DNA of 64,000 bases. Source: Variovorax paradoxus (GTDB lineage Bacteria > Pseudomonadota > Gammaproteobacteria > Burkholderiales > Burkholderiaceae_C). The first letter of the stretch is position 1; the number at the start of each line of letters is the position of its first letter. The notes under the pieces are model-generated. The model ran no database searches. It was not told the origin of the DNA and saw only the letters and a list, made by a program, of their open reading frames with translations. The translations under genes were made by a program, and so were the position numbers. The stretch lies in the NCBI RefSeq assembly GCF_030815855.1, contig NZ_JAUSXG010000001.1:1488001-1552000 (forward strand). The letters are read 5' to 3'. Shown here piece by piece: positions 36,553 through 49,318 of this stretch.

Positions 36553-38007
36553 TCAATCCAGCGGATGATGCCGATGCCAGTGGGTGGCGCTCTGGAACGC
36601 GGCGCCCGCGCGGACCAGCGTGGCTTCGCCCATGTTCGCCGCGACAAGCTGAAACGCAAGCGGCATTCCCGCTCCGGTGAACCCGCCGGGCAGCGTGATC
36701 GTCGGATGGCCGGTCATGTTGAACGGGGCGGTGTAGTGCAGCAACGCGGACACCAGCGATGGCGTTTCGCCCAGCGCCTGCATCGCCGCGACCGTGGGAG
36801 AGCCGAAGGGGTGCACGGGGACCAGCAGCACATCGAGATCGCCGAGCAGCGCGGCGACGCGGCCGCGCAGGGCCATGCGGCGCAGGAGAATTTGCTGAAG
36901 CCCGGTGCCGCCGACCGAAAGGCCGACCTCGATGACCGAGGCGAGCACCGGGCCGTAGTCATTCTTGCGAAGCGGGTAGGTGGCCGCATGGGCGACCGCC
37001 GCCTCCACCGCGCACAGCGGAAACCAGTCCGCCACGGCGTGCTCCACATCGGGAACACGCACGTCGACGATGCGAGCGCCGAGCACGCGGAAGGTGTCGA
37101 CGGCATCCGCCAGCATGGCCTGCGTCGCGGGCTCCACACCGTCGCTGTTCCACGCGGCATCGACGCCGATGCGCAGGCCGCGCGCGCCTTGGCCCGCAGC
37201 CGCGAGATAGTCAGGCACCGGATCGAGCGCGGCGGTCGGGTCTTTTGCATCGCTCCCAGCAATCACGCTGAGCAGCACGCCGGCATCCGCCGCGCTGCGG
37301 GCCATCGGCCCCACATGGTCCAGCGATGCGGCGAGCTCGAAAACGCCATGGCGGCTCACGCGGCCCCAGCTGGGCTTCAGCCCCGTCAGGCCGTTGGCAG
37401 CGCACGGAAAGCGGATTGACCCGCCGGTGTCCGAGCCCAGCGAGCCGTAGCAAAGGCCGGCTGCCGTCGCCACGCCCGAGCCGCTGGAGGACATGCCCGG
37501 CCAGTGGTCCGCATGCCATGGGTTGCGCGGCGGCTCGATGGAAGGGTGGTGGTCGGAGTAAGCGCCTTCTGTGAGCTGCAGCTTGCCGAGCAGCACTGCG
37601 CCGCCTTCCTTCAGGCGGCGCACCACGGTCGCGTCCCCGTTCGGGATGCGATGCCGGTGCACTGCCATGCCGGCCGCCGTGCGGAAGCCTGCGGTGTCGC
37701 ACAGGTCTTTCACGGCAATGGGTATGCCGTGCAGCGGGCCGCGATACCGGCGCGCCGCGATCTCCGCTTCCGCCGCCTCGGCCTGTGCCATTGCGGCATC
37801 GGCCATCACCAGCGCGTAGCTGCGGAGCGTGCCGTCCAGCGCGGCGATGCGATCGAGTTGTGCGCGCGTCACGGCAACGGGCGAGATCCGGCGCGTGCGG
37901 ATGCGTTCCGCGAGTTCGGTGAGTTCGAGGTAATGAAGACCGGCATCTCCGAGAGCGCTCGAAGGCTCAGAATATCTATGTTCAGGAAAATCGCGGAGGT
38001 GATGCAA
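36553..38007 (-). CDS. Amidase signature family hydrolase
   Basis: 484 aa. The Ser-cisSer-Lys triad is visible: Lys in GIPIAVKDLCDTAG, the cis-serine and nucleophile within GMSSSGSGVATAAGLCYGSL and LGSDTGGSIRFPCAANG. Members hydrolyse amides, including Glu-tRNAGln amidotransferase GatA and stand-alone amidases. Absence of GatB/GatC, and partnership with an MFS gene and a LysR gene, indicates a catabolic amidase rather than GatA. Start ATG 38007 is chosen at the first Met; no strong ribosome site, so a slightly later start is possible. Confidence 0.88.
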   Translation of the reverse strand: MHHLRDFPEHRYSEPSSALGDAGLHYLELTELAERIRTRRISPVAVTRAQLDRIAALDGTLRSYALVMADAAMAQAEAAEAEIAARRYRGPLHGIPIAVKDLCDTAGFRTAAGMAVHRHRIPNGDATVVRRLKEGGAVLLGKLQLTEGAYSDHHPSIEPPRNPWHADHWPGMSSSGSGVATAAGLCYGSLGSDTGGSIRFPCAANGLTGLKPSWGRVSRHGVFELAASLDHVGPMARSAADAGVLLSVIAGSDAKDPTAALDPVPDYLAAAGQGARGLRIGVDAAWNSDGVEPATQAMLADAVDTFRVLGARIVDVRVPDVEHAVADWFPLCAVEAAVAHAATYPLRKNDYGPVLASVIEVGLSVGGTGLQQILLRRMALRGRVAALLGDLDVLLVPVHPFGSPTVAAMQALGETPSLVSALLHYTAPFNMTGHPTITLPGGFTGAGMPLAFQLVAANMGEATLVRAGAAFQSATHWHRHHPLD

Positions 38008-38075
38008 GATGGTTTCTCTTTGGCTTATGACGTGTCAATATTCATCCCTCGAGCGCTGCTCCGCAAACCCGATTT

Positions 38076-38090
38076 TCTGAAGAATTCAGA
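38076..38090. promoter_or_regulatory. LysR-type operator candidate between amidase and LysR genes
   Basis: TCTGAA and TTCAGA are perfect inverted arms with a GAA spacer, in a locally AT-rich region 16 bp before the LysR start. It fits an autoregulatory site of the GcvA-like regulator. Confidence 0.5.
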
Positions 38091-38106
38091 TCAGATTAAC
38101 TAAACC

Positions 38107-39051
38107 ATGGAACACCAGCTTCCGCCGCTCAACGCACTGCGCGCCTTCGAGGCGACCGCCCGCCACCTGTCGGTGAAAAATGCGGCCGACGAGCTGTGCG
38201 TGACCGCCGGCGCCGTGAGCCAGTTGATCAAGTCGCTGGAGCTGCACCTCGGCGTGCCGCTCTTCCGGCGCGCGAACCGCGGCATCTTTCTGACCGATGC
38301 GGGCCAGGGCTATCTGCCGCCGGTGCGCAATGCCTTTCGGCAGATCAGCGACGCCACGCGCCGTGTCGCCGTGCCCGCGGAGACCGGCATCCTCACGGTC
38401 AGCACCACGCCATTCTTCGCCTCCGCATGGCTGGTGCCGCGCCTCAAGGGTTTTCAGGTTGCGCATCCCGACATCGATCTGCAAGTGGTGAGCAGCACTG
38501 CGCTGGCCGACTTCTCGCGCGATGGCGTGGACGTTGCCATTCGCCACGGCCTGGGCCGCTACGCAGGCCTGAGCAGCCAGCGCGTGCTGACGGTGGAAAT
38601 CGTTCCCGTCGCTGCGCCGGCGCTGGTCAAGCGTCTCGGCATGCCGACGGCCCCCGCCGAACTCACGCGTTGGCCGCGCGTGAACGATGCCGAGCGCAAA
38701 GCCTGGCAACTGTGGTTCCAGGTGCAGGGCATCGACGACACGGGACCGGCCCGCGGCCCGTCCTTCGATGATTCAGGCCTGCTATTGAAAGCGGTACTCA
38801 CGGGGCAGGGCGCGGCCCTGCTGCCTTGCGCGGTGGTGGCCGATGACCTGGCAGAAGGACGGCTGGTCCAGCTCTCGGACGTGAGCTGGCTCGAAGACTT
38901 CGCCTACTACCTCGTCTGCCCCGAGAACAGCCGCGACCGGCCGAAGGTCGCGGCCTTCCGCGAATGGATTGCCGCCGAGGCCGGCAGAAAATCCGCCAGG
39001 CCTCGCAGGAAAACGCCTGTCAAAGCAGCTCGATCCCGGGCAGGCTCTTGA
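38107..39051 (+). CDS. LysR-family regulator, GcvA-like group
   Basis: 314 aa. The N-terminus LPPLNALRAFEATARHLSVK with AADELCVTAGAVSQLIKSLE is the GcvA subfamily HTH. The effector domain contains the VSTTPFFASAWLVPRL segment, typical of GcvA-like proteins, and a basic tail follows (KSARPRRKTPVKAARS). Divergent from the amidase-MFS pair, so it likely regulates them. Its 3' end overlaps the convergent metR gene by 32 bp. Confidence 0.87.
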   Translation: MEHQLPPLNALRAFEATARHLSVKNAADELCVTAGAVSQLIKSLELHLGVPLFRRANRGIFLTDAGQGYLPPVRNAFRQISDATRRVAVPAETGILTVSTTPFFASAWLVPRLKGFQVAHPDIDLQVVSSTALADFSRDGVDVAIRHGLGRYAGLSSQRVLTVEIVPVAAPALVKRLGMPTAPAELTRWPRVNDAERKAWQLWFQVQGIDDTGPARGPSFDDSGLLLKAVLTGQGAALLPCAVVADDLAEGRLVQLSDVSWLEDFAYYLVCPENSRDRPKVAAFREWIAAEAGRKSARPRRKTPVKAARSRAGS

Positions 39052-39946
39052 AGCAGCTCTCTCGCGTGATGCGCACGAAATCGGCAAGCCACGGTTGGCC
39101 CGAGGTGTTCTGCGTGCAAGCCATGTAGAGCCGCCCCGTCAGGCCTTTGGCGCTCACGCGGCGCGCCGTGACATAGCCGCGGTCGAGGTAGTTCTGCACC
39201 GCCCACAGCGGCAGGGTCGCCACGCCGCGGCCGCTCGCCACCAGCTGCAGCATCGCCACGGTGAGTTCGGTCGTGCGCCGGTGCGCGGGCTCCACGCCGG
39301 CCGGTGCCAGCACCTGCCGCACGATGTCGAGCATTTCGTCGGGCACGGGGTAGGTGATGAGCGTCTGGTCGGCGAAGTGCCGCGCGGTGAGATGCGGCTT
39401 TGCCGTCAGTGCATGGTCGTTGGCAAGGAGCGCCACGATCTCGAAGCGGAACAGCGCGTGGTAGTCCACCGTTTCATCGGGGTCCTGCTCGGAGACGATC
39501 GCCACCTCGGCGCGGTTCTGCATGACCAGCGCGATCGGGTCGGGGTGAAAGCCCGAGACGATGTCGAGCTCGATCTCGGGCCAGCGCTGCCGGAAGGCAT
39601 CCATCGCGGGCATCAGCCAGTCGAAGCAGGTGTGGCACTCGACCACGATGCGCAGTTGCCCGCTGCGGCCCAGCGCGAGCCGCGCCACGTCGCGCTCGGC
39701 CTCCTCGATCAGCGGCAGTGCCGTATCGGCCAGCTGCAGAAGCCGCAGCCCCGTGGTGCTGAACTGAGGCGGAACCGACTTGCGCTCGAAGAGCTGCGCG
39801 CCGTAGCGGTCTTCGAGCAGCTTGATCTGGTGCGACAGCGCCGACTGCGTGAGGTTGAGCAATTGCGCCGCGCGCACCAGGCTGCCGGTGTCGCGCAGCG
39901 CAACGAGCGTGCGCAGGTGGCGTATTTCCAGGATCGATTGCAACAT
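39020..39946 (-). CDS. metR: LysR-family methionine regulator MetR
   Basis: 308 aa. HTH MLQSILEIRHLRTLVALRD, then AAQLLNLTQSALSHQIKLLE, close to MetR. The effector domain has the MetR-typical VVECHTCFDWLMPAMDAFRQ. MetR activates metE and other methionine genes with homocysteine as co-effector. It is divergent from metE, and a MetR consensus site overlaps its start codon. Tail-to-tail overlap of 32 bp with the GcvA-like gene is unusual but clear. Confidence 0.92.
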   Translation of the reverse strand: MLQSILEIRHLRTLVALRDTGSLVRAAQLLNLTQSALSHQIKLLEDRYGAQLFERKSVPPQFSTTGLRLLQLADTALPLIEEAERDVARLALGRSGQLRIVVECHTCFDWLMPAMDAFRQRWPEIELDIVSGFHPDPIALVMQNRAEVAIVSEQDPDETVDYHALFRFEIVALLANDHALTAKPHLTARHFADQTLITYPVPDEMLDIVRQVLAPAGVEPAHRRTTELTVAMLQLVASGRGVATLPLWAVQNYLDRGYVTARRVSAKGLTGRLYMACTQNTSGQPWLADFVRITRESCFKSLPGIELL

Positions 39947-39958
39947 GAATGCATTTCA
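39946..39958. promoter_or_regulatory. MetR box
   Basis: TGAATGCATTTCA matches the MetR consensus TGAA-N5-TTCA exactly. Its first base is the A of the metR start codon on the other strand. Binding here could repress metR and, 90 bp upstream, activate metE. A second symmetric motif, TTTCA-AG-TGAAA (39954-39965), overlaps it. Confidence 0.75.
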
Positions 39959-40047
39959 AGTGAAAGGGCAAAAGGTTTCGTTTGAATCATATGCCCCAAA
40001 GCCCGACCATTGCGGATTCTCAAGATCTAGCGACCGGAACATCTGCA

Positions 40048-42402
40048 ATGACCACCCGTACCCACACCCTCGGCTTTCCGCGCATGGGCGCCAACCGGGA
40101 ACTGAAGTTCGCACTCGAAAAGCACTGGCGCGGCGACATCGACCGCGCGGCGCTCGAAGCCGTCGGCGAACAGCTGCGCGCACGCCATTGGCAGGGCCAG
40201 CGGGACGCGGGGCTCGACTACGTGGCCGTGGGCGACTTCGCCTACTACGACCACGTCGCCAACCACATCCAGCTGCTCGGCTGCGAGCCGGCGCGCTTCG
40301 ACTTCAAGGGCGATGAGCCCGAGCTTTCGCGCTACTTCAAGATGGCGCGCGGCGTGGAAGACGAAGCCGGCCACGTGCACGACGCCAATTGCAACCATGG
40401 CGCTGAAGGCACCTTCGCGCTCGAGATGACCAAGTGGTTCGATACCAACTACCACTACCTCGTGCCCGAGTTCAATGCGGCCACGCAGTTCAAGCTGGCA
40501 TCGACGCGGCTGTTCGATGAAGTGGCCCAGGCGCAGCAGGCCGGGCATGCGGTGAAGGCCGTGCTGCTCGGGCCTCTGAGCTTCCTGTATCTCGGCAAGG
40601 AGAAGGAGCCGGGCTTCGACCGCTTCTCGCTGCTCGATGCACTGCTGCCTGTCTACGAGCAGGTGCTCAATCGCCTGAAGCAACAAGGTGTGGAATGGGT
40701 GCAGATCGACGAACCGATCCTCGGCCTGGACCTGCCCGATGCCTGGCGCAATGCGTTCGAGCGTGCCTATTGGCAGCTGGCCCGCAGCGCGCCCAAGTTG
40801 TTGCTGGCCACGTATTTTTCGCCGCTCGCCGACAACCTTCGCCTGGCGTGCCAGCTGCCGGTGGCAGGTCTGCACGTGGACGCCGTGCGCTCGCCGCAGG
40901 AGCTGACCGGCGTGGCCGATTGGCTCTCGGCGCACAAGGTGCTGTCGGTCGGCATCGTCGACGGCCGCAACATCTGGCGCACCGACCCCGACGCCGCGCT
41001 TGCCGCGCTGCGCCCGGTGGTCGACAAGAACCGCGGCGAGTTGTGGATTGCGCCGTCGTGCTCGCTGCTGCATGTGCCGTTCAGCCTGGCTGCGGAAGAC
41101 AAGCTCGACGTGGAGCTCAAGTCCTGGCTCGCCTTTGCGGTCGAAAAGCTCGACGAATTGCGCGTGCTGCGTGCCGTGCTCGACGGCCGGGAAGGCTCGG
41201 TCGCCGAAGAACTCACGGCCGCTCGTACCGCAGTGGCCGCACGGCGCAGCAGCCCACGCGTGCACCGCGCAGATGTCGCACTGCGGCTTGCACGCAGCGT
41301 GGCCGGTGACGACGCTCGCACCTCGGTCTTTTCGCAGCGCCAGTCGGTGCAGCGCGCGCGCTTCGCCTTGCCCGCGCTGCCGACCACCACCATCGGTTCG
41401 TTCCCGCAGACCGCGGAGATCCGCGCCGCCCGCGCCGCCTTCAAGCGCGGCGAGCTCGACGCGGCCGGCTACCGCGAGAAGATGCGCTCCGAAATCGCGC
41501 TCGCGGTGCGCAAGCAGGAGTCGCTGGGCATCGACGTGCTGGTGCATGGCGAGGCCGAGCGCAACGACATGGTCGAGTACTTCGGCGAACGGCTCGACGG
41601 CTTTGCCTTTACCGCCAACGGTTGGGTGCAGTCGTACGGCTCGCGCTGCGTGAAGCCGCCGGTGATCTTCGGCGACGTGGCGCGCCCCGCGCCGATGACG
41701 GTCGAATGGACCGCCTATGCGCAAAGCCTCACCAAGCTGCCGATGAAGGGCATGCTGACGGGCCCCGTCACCATCCTGCAATGGTCCTTCGTGCGCGACG
41801 ACCAGCCGCGTGCCATCACTTGCGAGCAGATCGCCTGGGCGATCCGCGACGAGGTGGTGGACCTCGAAGGTGCCGGCATCGGCATCATCCAGATCGACGA
41901 GCCCGCCATCCGGGAAGGCCTACCGCTGCGCCGCGCCGGCTGGCCGGCCTATCTGAAGTCGGCCACGCGCGCCTTCCGCATCAGCGCCTCGGGCGTGCGG
42001 GACGAGACGCAGATTCACACCCACATGTGCTATTCGGAGTTCAACGACATCCTCTCCGAGATTGCGGCCATGGATGCCGACGTGATCACCATCGAGACCA
42101 GCCGCTCCGACATGGAATTGCTGCGCGGTTTCGGCGGCAACGACAGTGCCGGCGACGCGGGCGGCTTCCGCTATCCGAACGAGATCGGCCCGGGCGTGTA
42201 CGACATCCATTCGCCGCGCGTGCCGTCGGTCGACGAGATCGTGCGCCTGATGCGCAAGGCGGCGGATGTGGTGCCGCACGAAAACCTCTGGATCAACCCC
42301 GACTGCGGCCTGAAGACCCGCGGCTGGCCGGAGACCGAGGCCGCGCTGTCGAACATGGTGACCGCCGCGAAGCTGCTGCGCAAGGAACTGGCGGCCGCCT
42401 GA
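40048..42402 (+). CDS. metE: Cobalamin-independent methionine synthase
   Basis: 784 aa from ATG 40048 ([20 protein letters not shown]), the family-standard start; an upstream ATG at 39982 is rejected. Both halves of MetE are present: the N-terminal barrel and the catalytic C-terminal barrel beginning at [20 protein letters not shown]. Zinc ligands are visible in [11 protein letters not shown] and [13 protein letters not shown]. It transfers methyl from 5-methyltetrahydropteroyl-triglutamate to homocysteine. No cobalamin riboswitch is seen in the 100-bp leader; regulation appears to be through MetR. Single-gene unit. Confidence 0.96.
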   Translation: MTTRTHTLGFPRMGANRELKFALEKHWRGDIDRAALEAVGEQLRARHWQGQRDAGLDYVAVGDFAYYDHVANHIQLLGCEPARFDFKGDEPELSRYFKMARGVEDEAGHVHDANCNHGAEGTFALEMTKWFDTNYHYLVPEFNAATQFKLASTRLFDEVAQAQQAGHAVKAVLLGPLSFLYLGKEKEPGFDRFSLLDALLPVYEQVLNRLKQQGVEWVQIDEPILGLDLPDAWRNAFERAYWQLARSAPKLLLATYFSPLADNLRLACQLPVAGLHVDAVRSPQELTGVADWLSAHKVLSVGIVDGRNIWRTDPDAALAALRPVVDKNRGELWIAPSCSLLHVPFSLAAEDKLDVELKSWLAFAVEKLDELRVLRAVLDGREGSVAEELTAARTAVAARRSSPRVHRADVALRLARSVAGDDARTSVFSQRQSVQRARFALPALPTTTIGSFPQTAEIRAARAAFKRGELDAAGYREKMRSEIALAVRKQESLGIDVLVHGEAERNDMVEYFGERLDGFAFTANGWVQSYGSRCVKPPVIFGDVARPAPMTVEWTAYAQSLTKLPMKGMLTGPVTILQWSFVRDDQPRAITCEQIAWAIRDEVVDLEGAGIGIIQIDEPAIREGLPLRRAGWPAYLKSATRAFRISASGVRDETQIHTHMCYSEFNDILSEIAAMDADVITIETSRSDMELLRGFGGNDSAGDAGGFRYPNEIGPGVYDIHSPRVPSVDEIVRLMRKAADVVPHENLWINPDCGLKTRGWPETEAALSNMVTAAKLLRKELAAA

Positions 42403-42460
42403 ACCCGAGTGGCCGCGGCGAGGGGGAGATGGTGCAATCGCGAGCGCCAATAATGGCGCC

Positions 42461-43330
42461 ATGACCGCTTCCCCCCTCGTTGCCAAACGTTTCTCCCTCG
42501 CATCTTTTTTTCTTCTCCTGCTGTCGCTGGGGCTCACACCGGCCATGGGCTGGGCACAGGACCGAGCCCAGACGCTCTTGCAGTTCGAAGGCGTGCACGA
42601 GCGTTACCAGGCGGCCTATGCCCCAGGCGCCGTGTCGCGCGATGCAAGGCAGCTGCTGGAGCCTGCCGACCAGGCCCTTGCCGACAGCGCGCTCAAGGCG
42701 CTCGACGCAGCGGCCACGCGGTCTTTCGACGTGGCCGCGTCCGTCGCCGCCATCCGGCAGGAGGTGGCGGCTGCCGGCAAGGGCGGTGCGGCGCCGAGCC
42801 CGCAGGTGCTCGCTGCAGTGACGCGCTTCGCGCAACTGCGTGCGGACTACGCCGCAAAGGACCAGGCGGGCAAGTTCGAGTTCTTCAACCGCGAGCGCGC
42901 GAAGCCGGCCGACTCCGTGCGCACGGAATTGCTCGAGCGCATGGCAGTGGCCGACCTGCGCGAAGTCGACTTCTCGAGCCAACTGCTGCTGAGCTCCGTC
43001 GTCAAGCAATTGGCCCGAGGCAACGCCGGCCAGTTCACGTCGTTGCCGGACCGCACGCTCGACATGGCCATCGACACGCTGTGGTCGCGCGGCGTCACGT
43101 CGCCGCGCCCGCGCAACCTGTTGACCGTGGCGCGCGAGTTGGAAAAGCAGGTCACGCAGGCGCTGCTCGCGGCATTGCCCGACGCGGACGTCGCCGCTTT
43201 GCTCGCCTGGCGCAACGAGCCGCAGGCCGCGGCCGAGCGCGAAGCGCTGGTGGGCAGCTACCGCGCCGAGGTCAAGGGGAGCGGTGCCGTGGCGATCCGG
43301 ACGCTGGTGCGCGGCTGGCCGCGTTCCTGA
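42461..43330 (+). CDS. Secreted or membrane-anchored hypothetical protein
   Basis: 289 aa. A hydrophobic signal ([21 protein letters not shown]) precedes a mature domain that is largely helical and rich in Ala, Leu, Glu and Arg, with no cysteine pattern. I do not recognise a family. It stands alone after metE on the same strand, 58 bp away, without a visible terminator between. Likely periplasmic. Confidence 0.75.
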   Translation: MTASPLVAKRFSLASFFLLLLSLGLTPAMGWAQDRAQTLLQFEGVHERYQAAYAPGAVSRDARQLLEPADQALADSALKALDAAATRSFDVAASVAAIRQEVAAAGKGGAAPSPQVLAAVTRFAQLRADYAAKDQAGKFEFFNRERAKPADSVRTELLERMAVADLREVDFSSQLLLSSVVKQLARGNAGQFTSLPDRTLDMAIDTLWSRGVTSPRPRNLLTVARELEKQVTQALLAALPDADVAALLAWRNEPQAAAEREALVGSYRAEVKGSGAVAIRTLVRGWPRS

Positions 43331-43452
43331 CGGCGGTGCGTGCGGCGGCGTACCTGTCGGGCTTTCTTGAACGACCTGTGCACTTTTGCCCTCTCGTTCT
43401 GAAAGTTCCCCGTCATTGTTTCAGTTTCATGAACACTGCGATTCGATTGTCT

Positions 43453-43464
43453 AGGGTTTTCCCT
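43453..43464. promoter_or_regulatory. Short palindrome upstream of a small secreted protein gene
   Basis: AGGG-TTTT-CCCT stands 57 bp before the start codon at 43521, in an AT-richer leader. Possible regulator half-sites; weak evidence alone. Confidence 0.3.
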
Positions 43465-43520
43465 TGTAATCGTGGTGCAAACTTCAGGGCATCCAAAGCC
43501 CAATCAAGAAGGAAATTGAA

Positions 43521-43862
43521 ATGAAGACCTCGAACATCCTCGCCGCCGCCGCCCTCTCCCTGCTCGCCGCCGCTGGCGCCCAGGCAGAAACGTACGAAGG
43601 CGTGCAGCCCCTGACCGCCGGCTACAGCCGCGCCGACGTCGCGCCCCAGGCTGCCGCCGCAGCCCGCGAAGGCAACGTCTACAGCGATGCCGCTTCGTCG
43701 GCCGTGGCTCCGACCCTGGCCGCTTCGACCGACCGCGCCGCGGTGCGCAACGAAGCCGTCGCCGCAGCGCACGCTCCGGGCCAGAACCTGCGCCGCGAAG
43801 CCTTCGCAGGCAGCGTGGTTCCGTCGCAAGCGCGCAGCTTCACGCGCCAGGCCGGCCTGTAA
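43521..43862 (+). CDS. Small secreted alanine-rich protein
   Basis: 113 aa. The signal peptide ends in AAGAQA-ETYE; the mature part (about 90 residues) is low-complexity, with repeated Ala-Ala-Arg-Glu-type patterns (RADVAPQAAAAAREGNVYSD; RAAVRNEAVAAAHAPGQNLR). Small exported proteins of this kind are common and numerous in Burkholderiales genomes and have no known function. A ribosome site AAGGAAATTGAA precedes the ATG, and a strong terminator follows at 43911, so it is a self-contained gene. Confidence 0.8.
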   Translation: MKTSNILAAAALSLLAAAGAQAETYEGVQPLTAGYSRADVAPQAAAAAREGNVYSDAASSAVAPTLAASTDRAAVRNEAVAAAHAPGQNLRREAFAGSVVPSQARSFTRQAGL

Positions 43863-43910
43863 ATCACGGCAGGCATGGGAACAGCGGCATCAGGCCGCTT
43901 GCTCTCGAAA

Positions 43911-43947
43911 AAAGCCGGACGACGCCGTGTGCGCCGTCCGGCTTTTT
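43911..43947 (+). terminator. Rho-independent terminator after the small secreted protein gene
   Basis: AGCCGGACG (43913-43921) pairs with CGTCCGGCT (43935-43943), followed by TTTT; the A-run before the stem also makes it usable in reverse. Confidence 0.88.
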
Positions 43948-44074
43948 GCTTTTTGGCCGTCAAGGCATGGGTAGGCCGCAGGGTAGTCCGAACGGCCAGG
44001 GGGGAGAAACACATGCGTAGTCCGGCGCTTGCCCGGCCTACGATGGCAGTTCCATCCCCCACGAAGGAGCTGCC

Positions 44075-44350
44075 ATGCCTCTCTATCTGATCGAACGCAC
44101 CTTTGCCGATCAACTCGAGGTCTCGCCCGAGGGCGCGGCCAGCATCATGCGCATCAACGACGATGTCGGGGTTCGTTGGCTGTACTCGTTCCTGAGCGCC
44201 GACAAGAAGAAGACCTACTGCCTGTACGAGGCACCCAGCGCCGAGATGATCCGCGAGGCGGCGCAGCGCAACGGGTTGCCGGCCGACGTGGTGATCGAGG
44301 TCGACCAATTGCGCCCGCCGGCTGTGCAGGGCGAAGCCGTTGCGGCCTGA
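44075..44350 (+). CDS. DUF4242-family small protein (nickel-binding SCO4226-like)
   Basis: 91 aa, with AAGGAG upstream. MPLYLIERTFADQLEVSPEG and the ferredoxin-like pattern WLYSFLSADKKKTYCLYEAP-S are typical of the DUF4242 family; Streptomyces SCO4226 of this group binds nickel. Cytoplasmic and probably a dimer. The gene lies between two hairpins and has no operon partner. Role in this organism unknown. Confidence 0.8.
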   Translation: MPLYLIERTFADQLEVSPEGAASIMRINDDVGVRWLYSFLSADKKKTYCLYEAPSAEMIREAAQRNGLPADVVIEVDQLRPPAVQGEAVAA

Positions 44351-44358
44351 AACGCAGG

Positions 44359-44381
44359 ACGAGCGGCGTTGCGCCGCTCGT
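44359..44381. terminator. Hairpin between convergent DUF4242 and cupin genes
   Basis: ACGAGCGGC (44359-44367) pairs perfectly with GCCGCTCGT (44373-44381) around GTTGC. It sits 8 bp after the DUF4242 stop and 15 bp from the cupin stop. Likely bidirectional terminator; only a short T-pair follows. Confidence 0.6.
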
Positions 44382-44395
44382 TCGCTCCCTTCCGC

Positions 44396-44866
44396 CTACT
44401 TCGAACGCGGGTCGTCCGCCGGATTGACGTAAGTGACGCCCCAGGGCCCGGTGCCGTGAAGCTGCACCACGGTTTCCTCCTGCGTCCACGCAAAGTGGGG
44501 CGTCTTGGCCTGCAGGATCATCATGCCGCCGGCGGTCACGGGCATCGACTTCTGCATGTCGAGCTTGTCGCCCAGGCCCATGTGGAAGGTGCCCGAGAGC
44601 ACGGTCACCCGCTCGATGGCCGGATGCCAGTGCGACGGGATCCGGTAGTTGGCCGGCACCTTGATACGCACCGTGAAGGGCACGGCTTCGCTCATCGGCC
44701 CCTCGAGCACCGCGAGTTTTGCGCCCGGGGGCAGCGAGGGAACATCGGCCCATTTCAGGTCGGCCGGCGAAATCATCCGGTGGTCCGCAGTCTGGCCCCA
44801 GCTCGTCGCAATGGCGGCGAGCAGCGTGGCACCGATGGCCCAGGCGGCAAATGGTTGGCGTGTCAT
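44396..44866 (-). CDS. Secreted cupin-domain protein
   Basis: 156 aa from ATG 44866 with an AGAAGGAAAA ribosome site. The signal peptide ends near TSWGQ-T. The cupin barrel shows IPSHWHPAIERVTVLSGTFH, that is the metal-ligand pattern HxHx4E, and later a second motif with QAKTPHFAWTQEE. The metal-binding residues are present, so it may be a periplasmic metalloenzyme or sensor. Next upstream on the same strand is the truncated haemoglobin gene, 65 bp away. Function unknown. Confidence 0.82.
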   Translation of the reverse strand: MTRQPFAAWAIGATLLAAIATSWGQTADHRMISPADLKWADVPSLPPGAKLAVLEGPMSEAVPFTVRIKVPANYRIPSHWHPAIERVTVLSGTFHMGLGDKLDMQKSMPVTAGGMMILQAKTPHFAWTQEETVVQLHGTGPWGVTYVNPADDPRSK

Positions 44867-44931
44867 GGTCTTTTCCTTCTCGTGTGACCGGCGAAGACGC
44901 CGCCGGGGCGTTGGCGAGAGCGCGGCTGTGT

Positions 44932-45291
44932 CTACAGCCGCACCACATCGCCCTTCAATGAATAAAGAATGGCAACCACTTCGTTCTTTTCGGCCTGGTC
45001 GTAGCCGTTCTTTGCCATCGCCTCGACGATGTCGTCGATGGCGGCGACCAGCTCCTGCTCGTTGATGTTCATGCCCTTGTGCGCGGTCACCAGGTCCTTG
45101 CCGGTGTAGCACTCCGGACCGCCGCTGCCGGCGCAGAGAAACTCGAACACGTGGCGTTCGACCTCGGGTCGGTTGCTGTTGGCGAAGCGGGCGCGAATGA
45201 GCGCGTTGTTGTAGTGGTTCTCGACCACGTCGGTAACGAGCCGCTGAATGCGCTCCCCACCGCCGAGCCGTTCATACAGGGTTGCGGGCAT
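44932..45291 (-). CDS. Truncated haemoglobin (group I)
   Basis: 119 aa from ATG 45291, which has GGAG 9 nt upstream; a GTG at 45300 sits directly on the ribosome site and is rejected. The protein begins MPATLYERLGGGERIQRLVT. It has the two-over-two globin signature, with proximal His71 in TAHKGMNI and the expected phenylalanine and tyrosine near positions 36 and 27. Group I truncated haemoglobins bind O2 and NO and often serve NO detoxification. No flavohaemoglobin or NsrR-type gene is adjacent. Confidence 0.92.
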   Translation of the reverse strand: MPATLYERLGGGERIQRLVTDVVENHYNNALIRARFANSNRPEVERHVFEFLCAGSGGPECYTGKDLVTAHKGMNINEQELVAAIDDIVEAMAKNGYDQAEKNEVVAILYSLKGDVVRL

Positions 45292-45401
45292 ACGAAACAC
45301 TCCTTCTGGTGGCCGGTCCGGCGGCGCCGGGCCTGGAACAGACCATAGGACGGGCCGTGCGCCCGCGCATCGCCCGGATTGACCATTCGGGGGGCGCGCG
45401 G

Positions 45402-48491
<3,090 letters not shown>

Positions 48492-48656
48492 GCCGCTCCT
48501 TGTGCTTTTTCCGGCCATGGGCCGGAATGGGGGAGTCTGCGCGCGGCGAGCGCCTGTAGGACTTGGGACTTACGCCACGCCACGTCAAGCGCACCTTGAG
48601 CTCCGCGTGTCCTTTGAGGCGATGATGAGCCCCATCACTCAACACCGCGAGGCCGC

Positions 48657-49190
48657 ATGGCACCAGATCGAGAATCCATTTCGCCGAGCTACGCACGCAG
48701 GGAGGAGCTGCCCTCCGGCGCGCGTGTGGCGGGCCTTTATCGCGGTGCATTTCTGGCCGACGCCTACGCCATCGGCCTGCCGAAGGGCGCCACCCCCGAC
48801 ATCATGGTGCTGGCGCGCTTCGCGTTTGAACGCCCCGCGCCGTGGGTTGAAAGGCTGATGGCGTTGCGCGACCGGCTGGTCGGTGGCTTCGGCCTCAAGA
48901 AGGCCAGCGACTTGCGCGCCGGCACCGCGGGTGGCGGGCCGCGTATCGGCTTCTTCCGCATCTACGAAACGCATGCGGACGAGGTCGTGCTGGGCGAGGA
49001 CGACCGGCACCTCGATTTCCGCGTCTCGGTCATGCGCTCACCGGCGGGAGATTCGCTCACGGCGGTGACGGTGGTGCACTGCCACAACCTGTTCGGCCGC
49101 AATTACATCCGCTTGATTGCGCCGTTTCATCGGCTGGTGGTGCGTTCGGCACTCCAACAGGCCGCGCGCGCGGGCTGGCCGGCCCGATAA
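48657..49190 (+). CDS. DUF2867-type protein
   Basis: 177 aa. Contains ADAYAIGLPKGATPDIMVLA and the C-terminal GRNYIRLIAPFHRLVVRSAL, as in DUF2867 proteins, which form a SRPBCC-like beta-barrel. No signal peptide. Divergent from the LuxR-type ATPase gene, with a TCAAG-N5-CTTGA repeat (48585-48599) between them. Function unknown. Confidence 0.75.
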   Translation: MAPDRESISPSYARREELPSGARVAGLYRGAFLADAYAIGLPKGATPDIMVLARFAFERPAPWVERLMALRDRLVGGFGLKKASDLRAGTAGGGPRIGFFRIYETHADEVVLGEDDRHLDFRVSVMRSPAGDSLTAVTVVHCHNLFGRNYIRLIAPFHRLVVRSALQQAARAGWPAR

Positions 49191-49318
49191 CAGCCTGGTG
49201 CAAAGAACGCCCGGTTACCGCCCGCTGCGTTACCGGAAGTTTCACTGGAGCGAGGGGCGCCAACCAGGGCTTCCGAAGGGGTGGCCGGTGTAGACTGCCA
49301 GGTTTTTCGTTCTGGGGT

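Noticed and set aside
39947..40047. Cobalamin riboswitch before metE
   Set aside because: The 100-bp leader is too short and shows no B12-box-like segment; a MetR site explains regulation.
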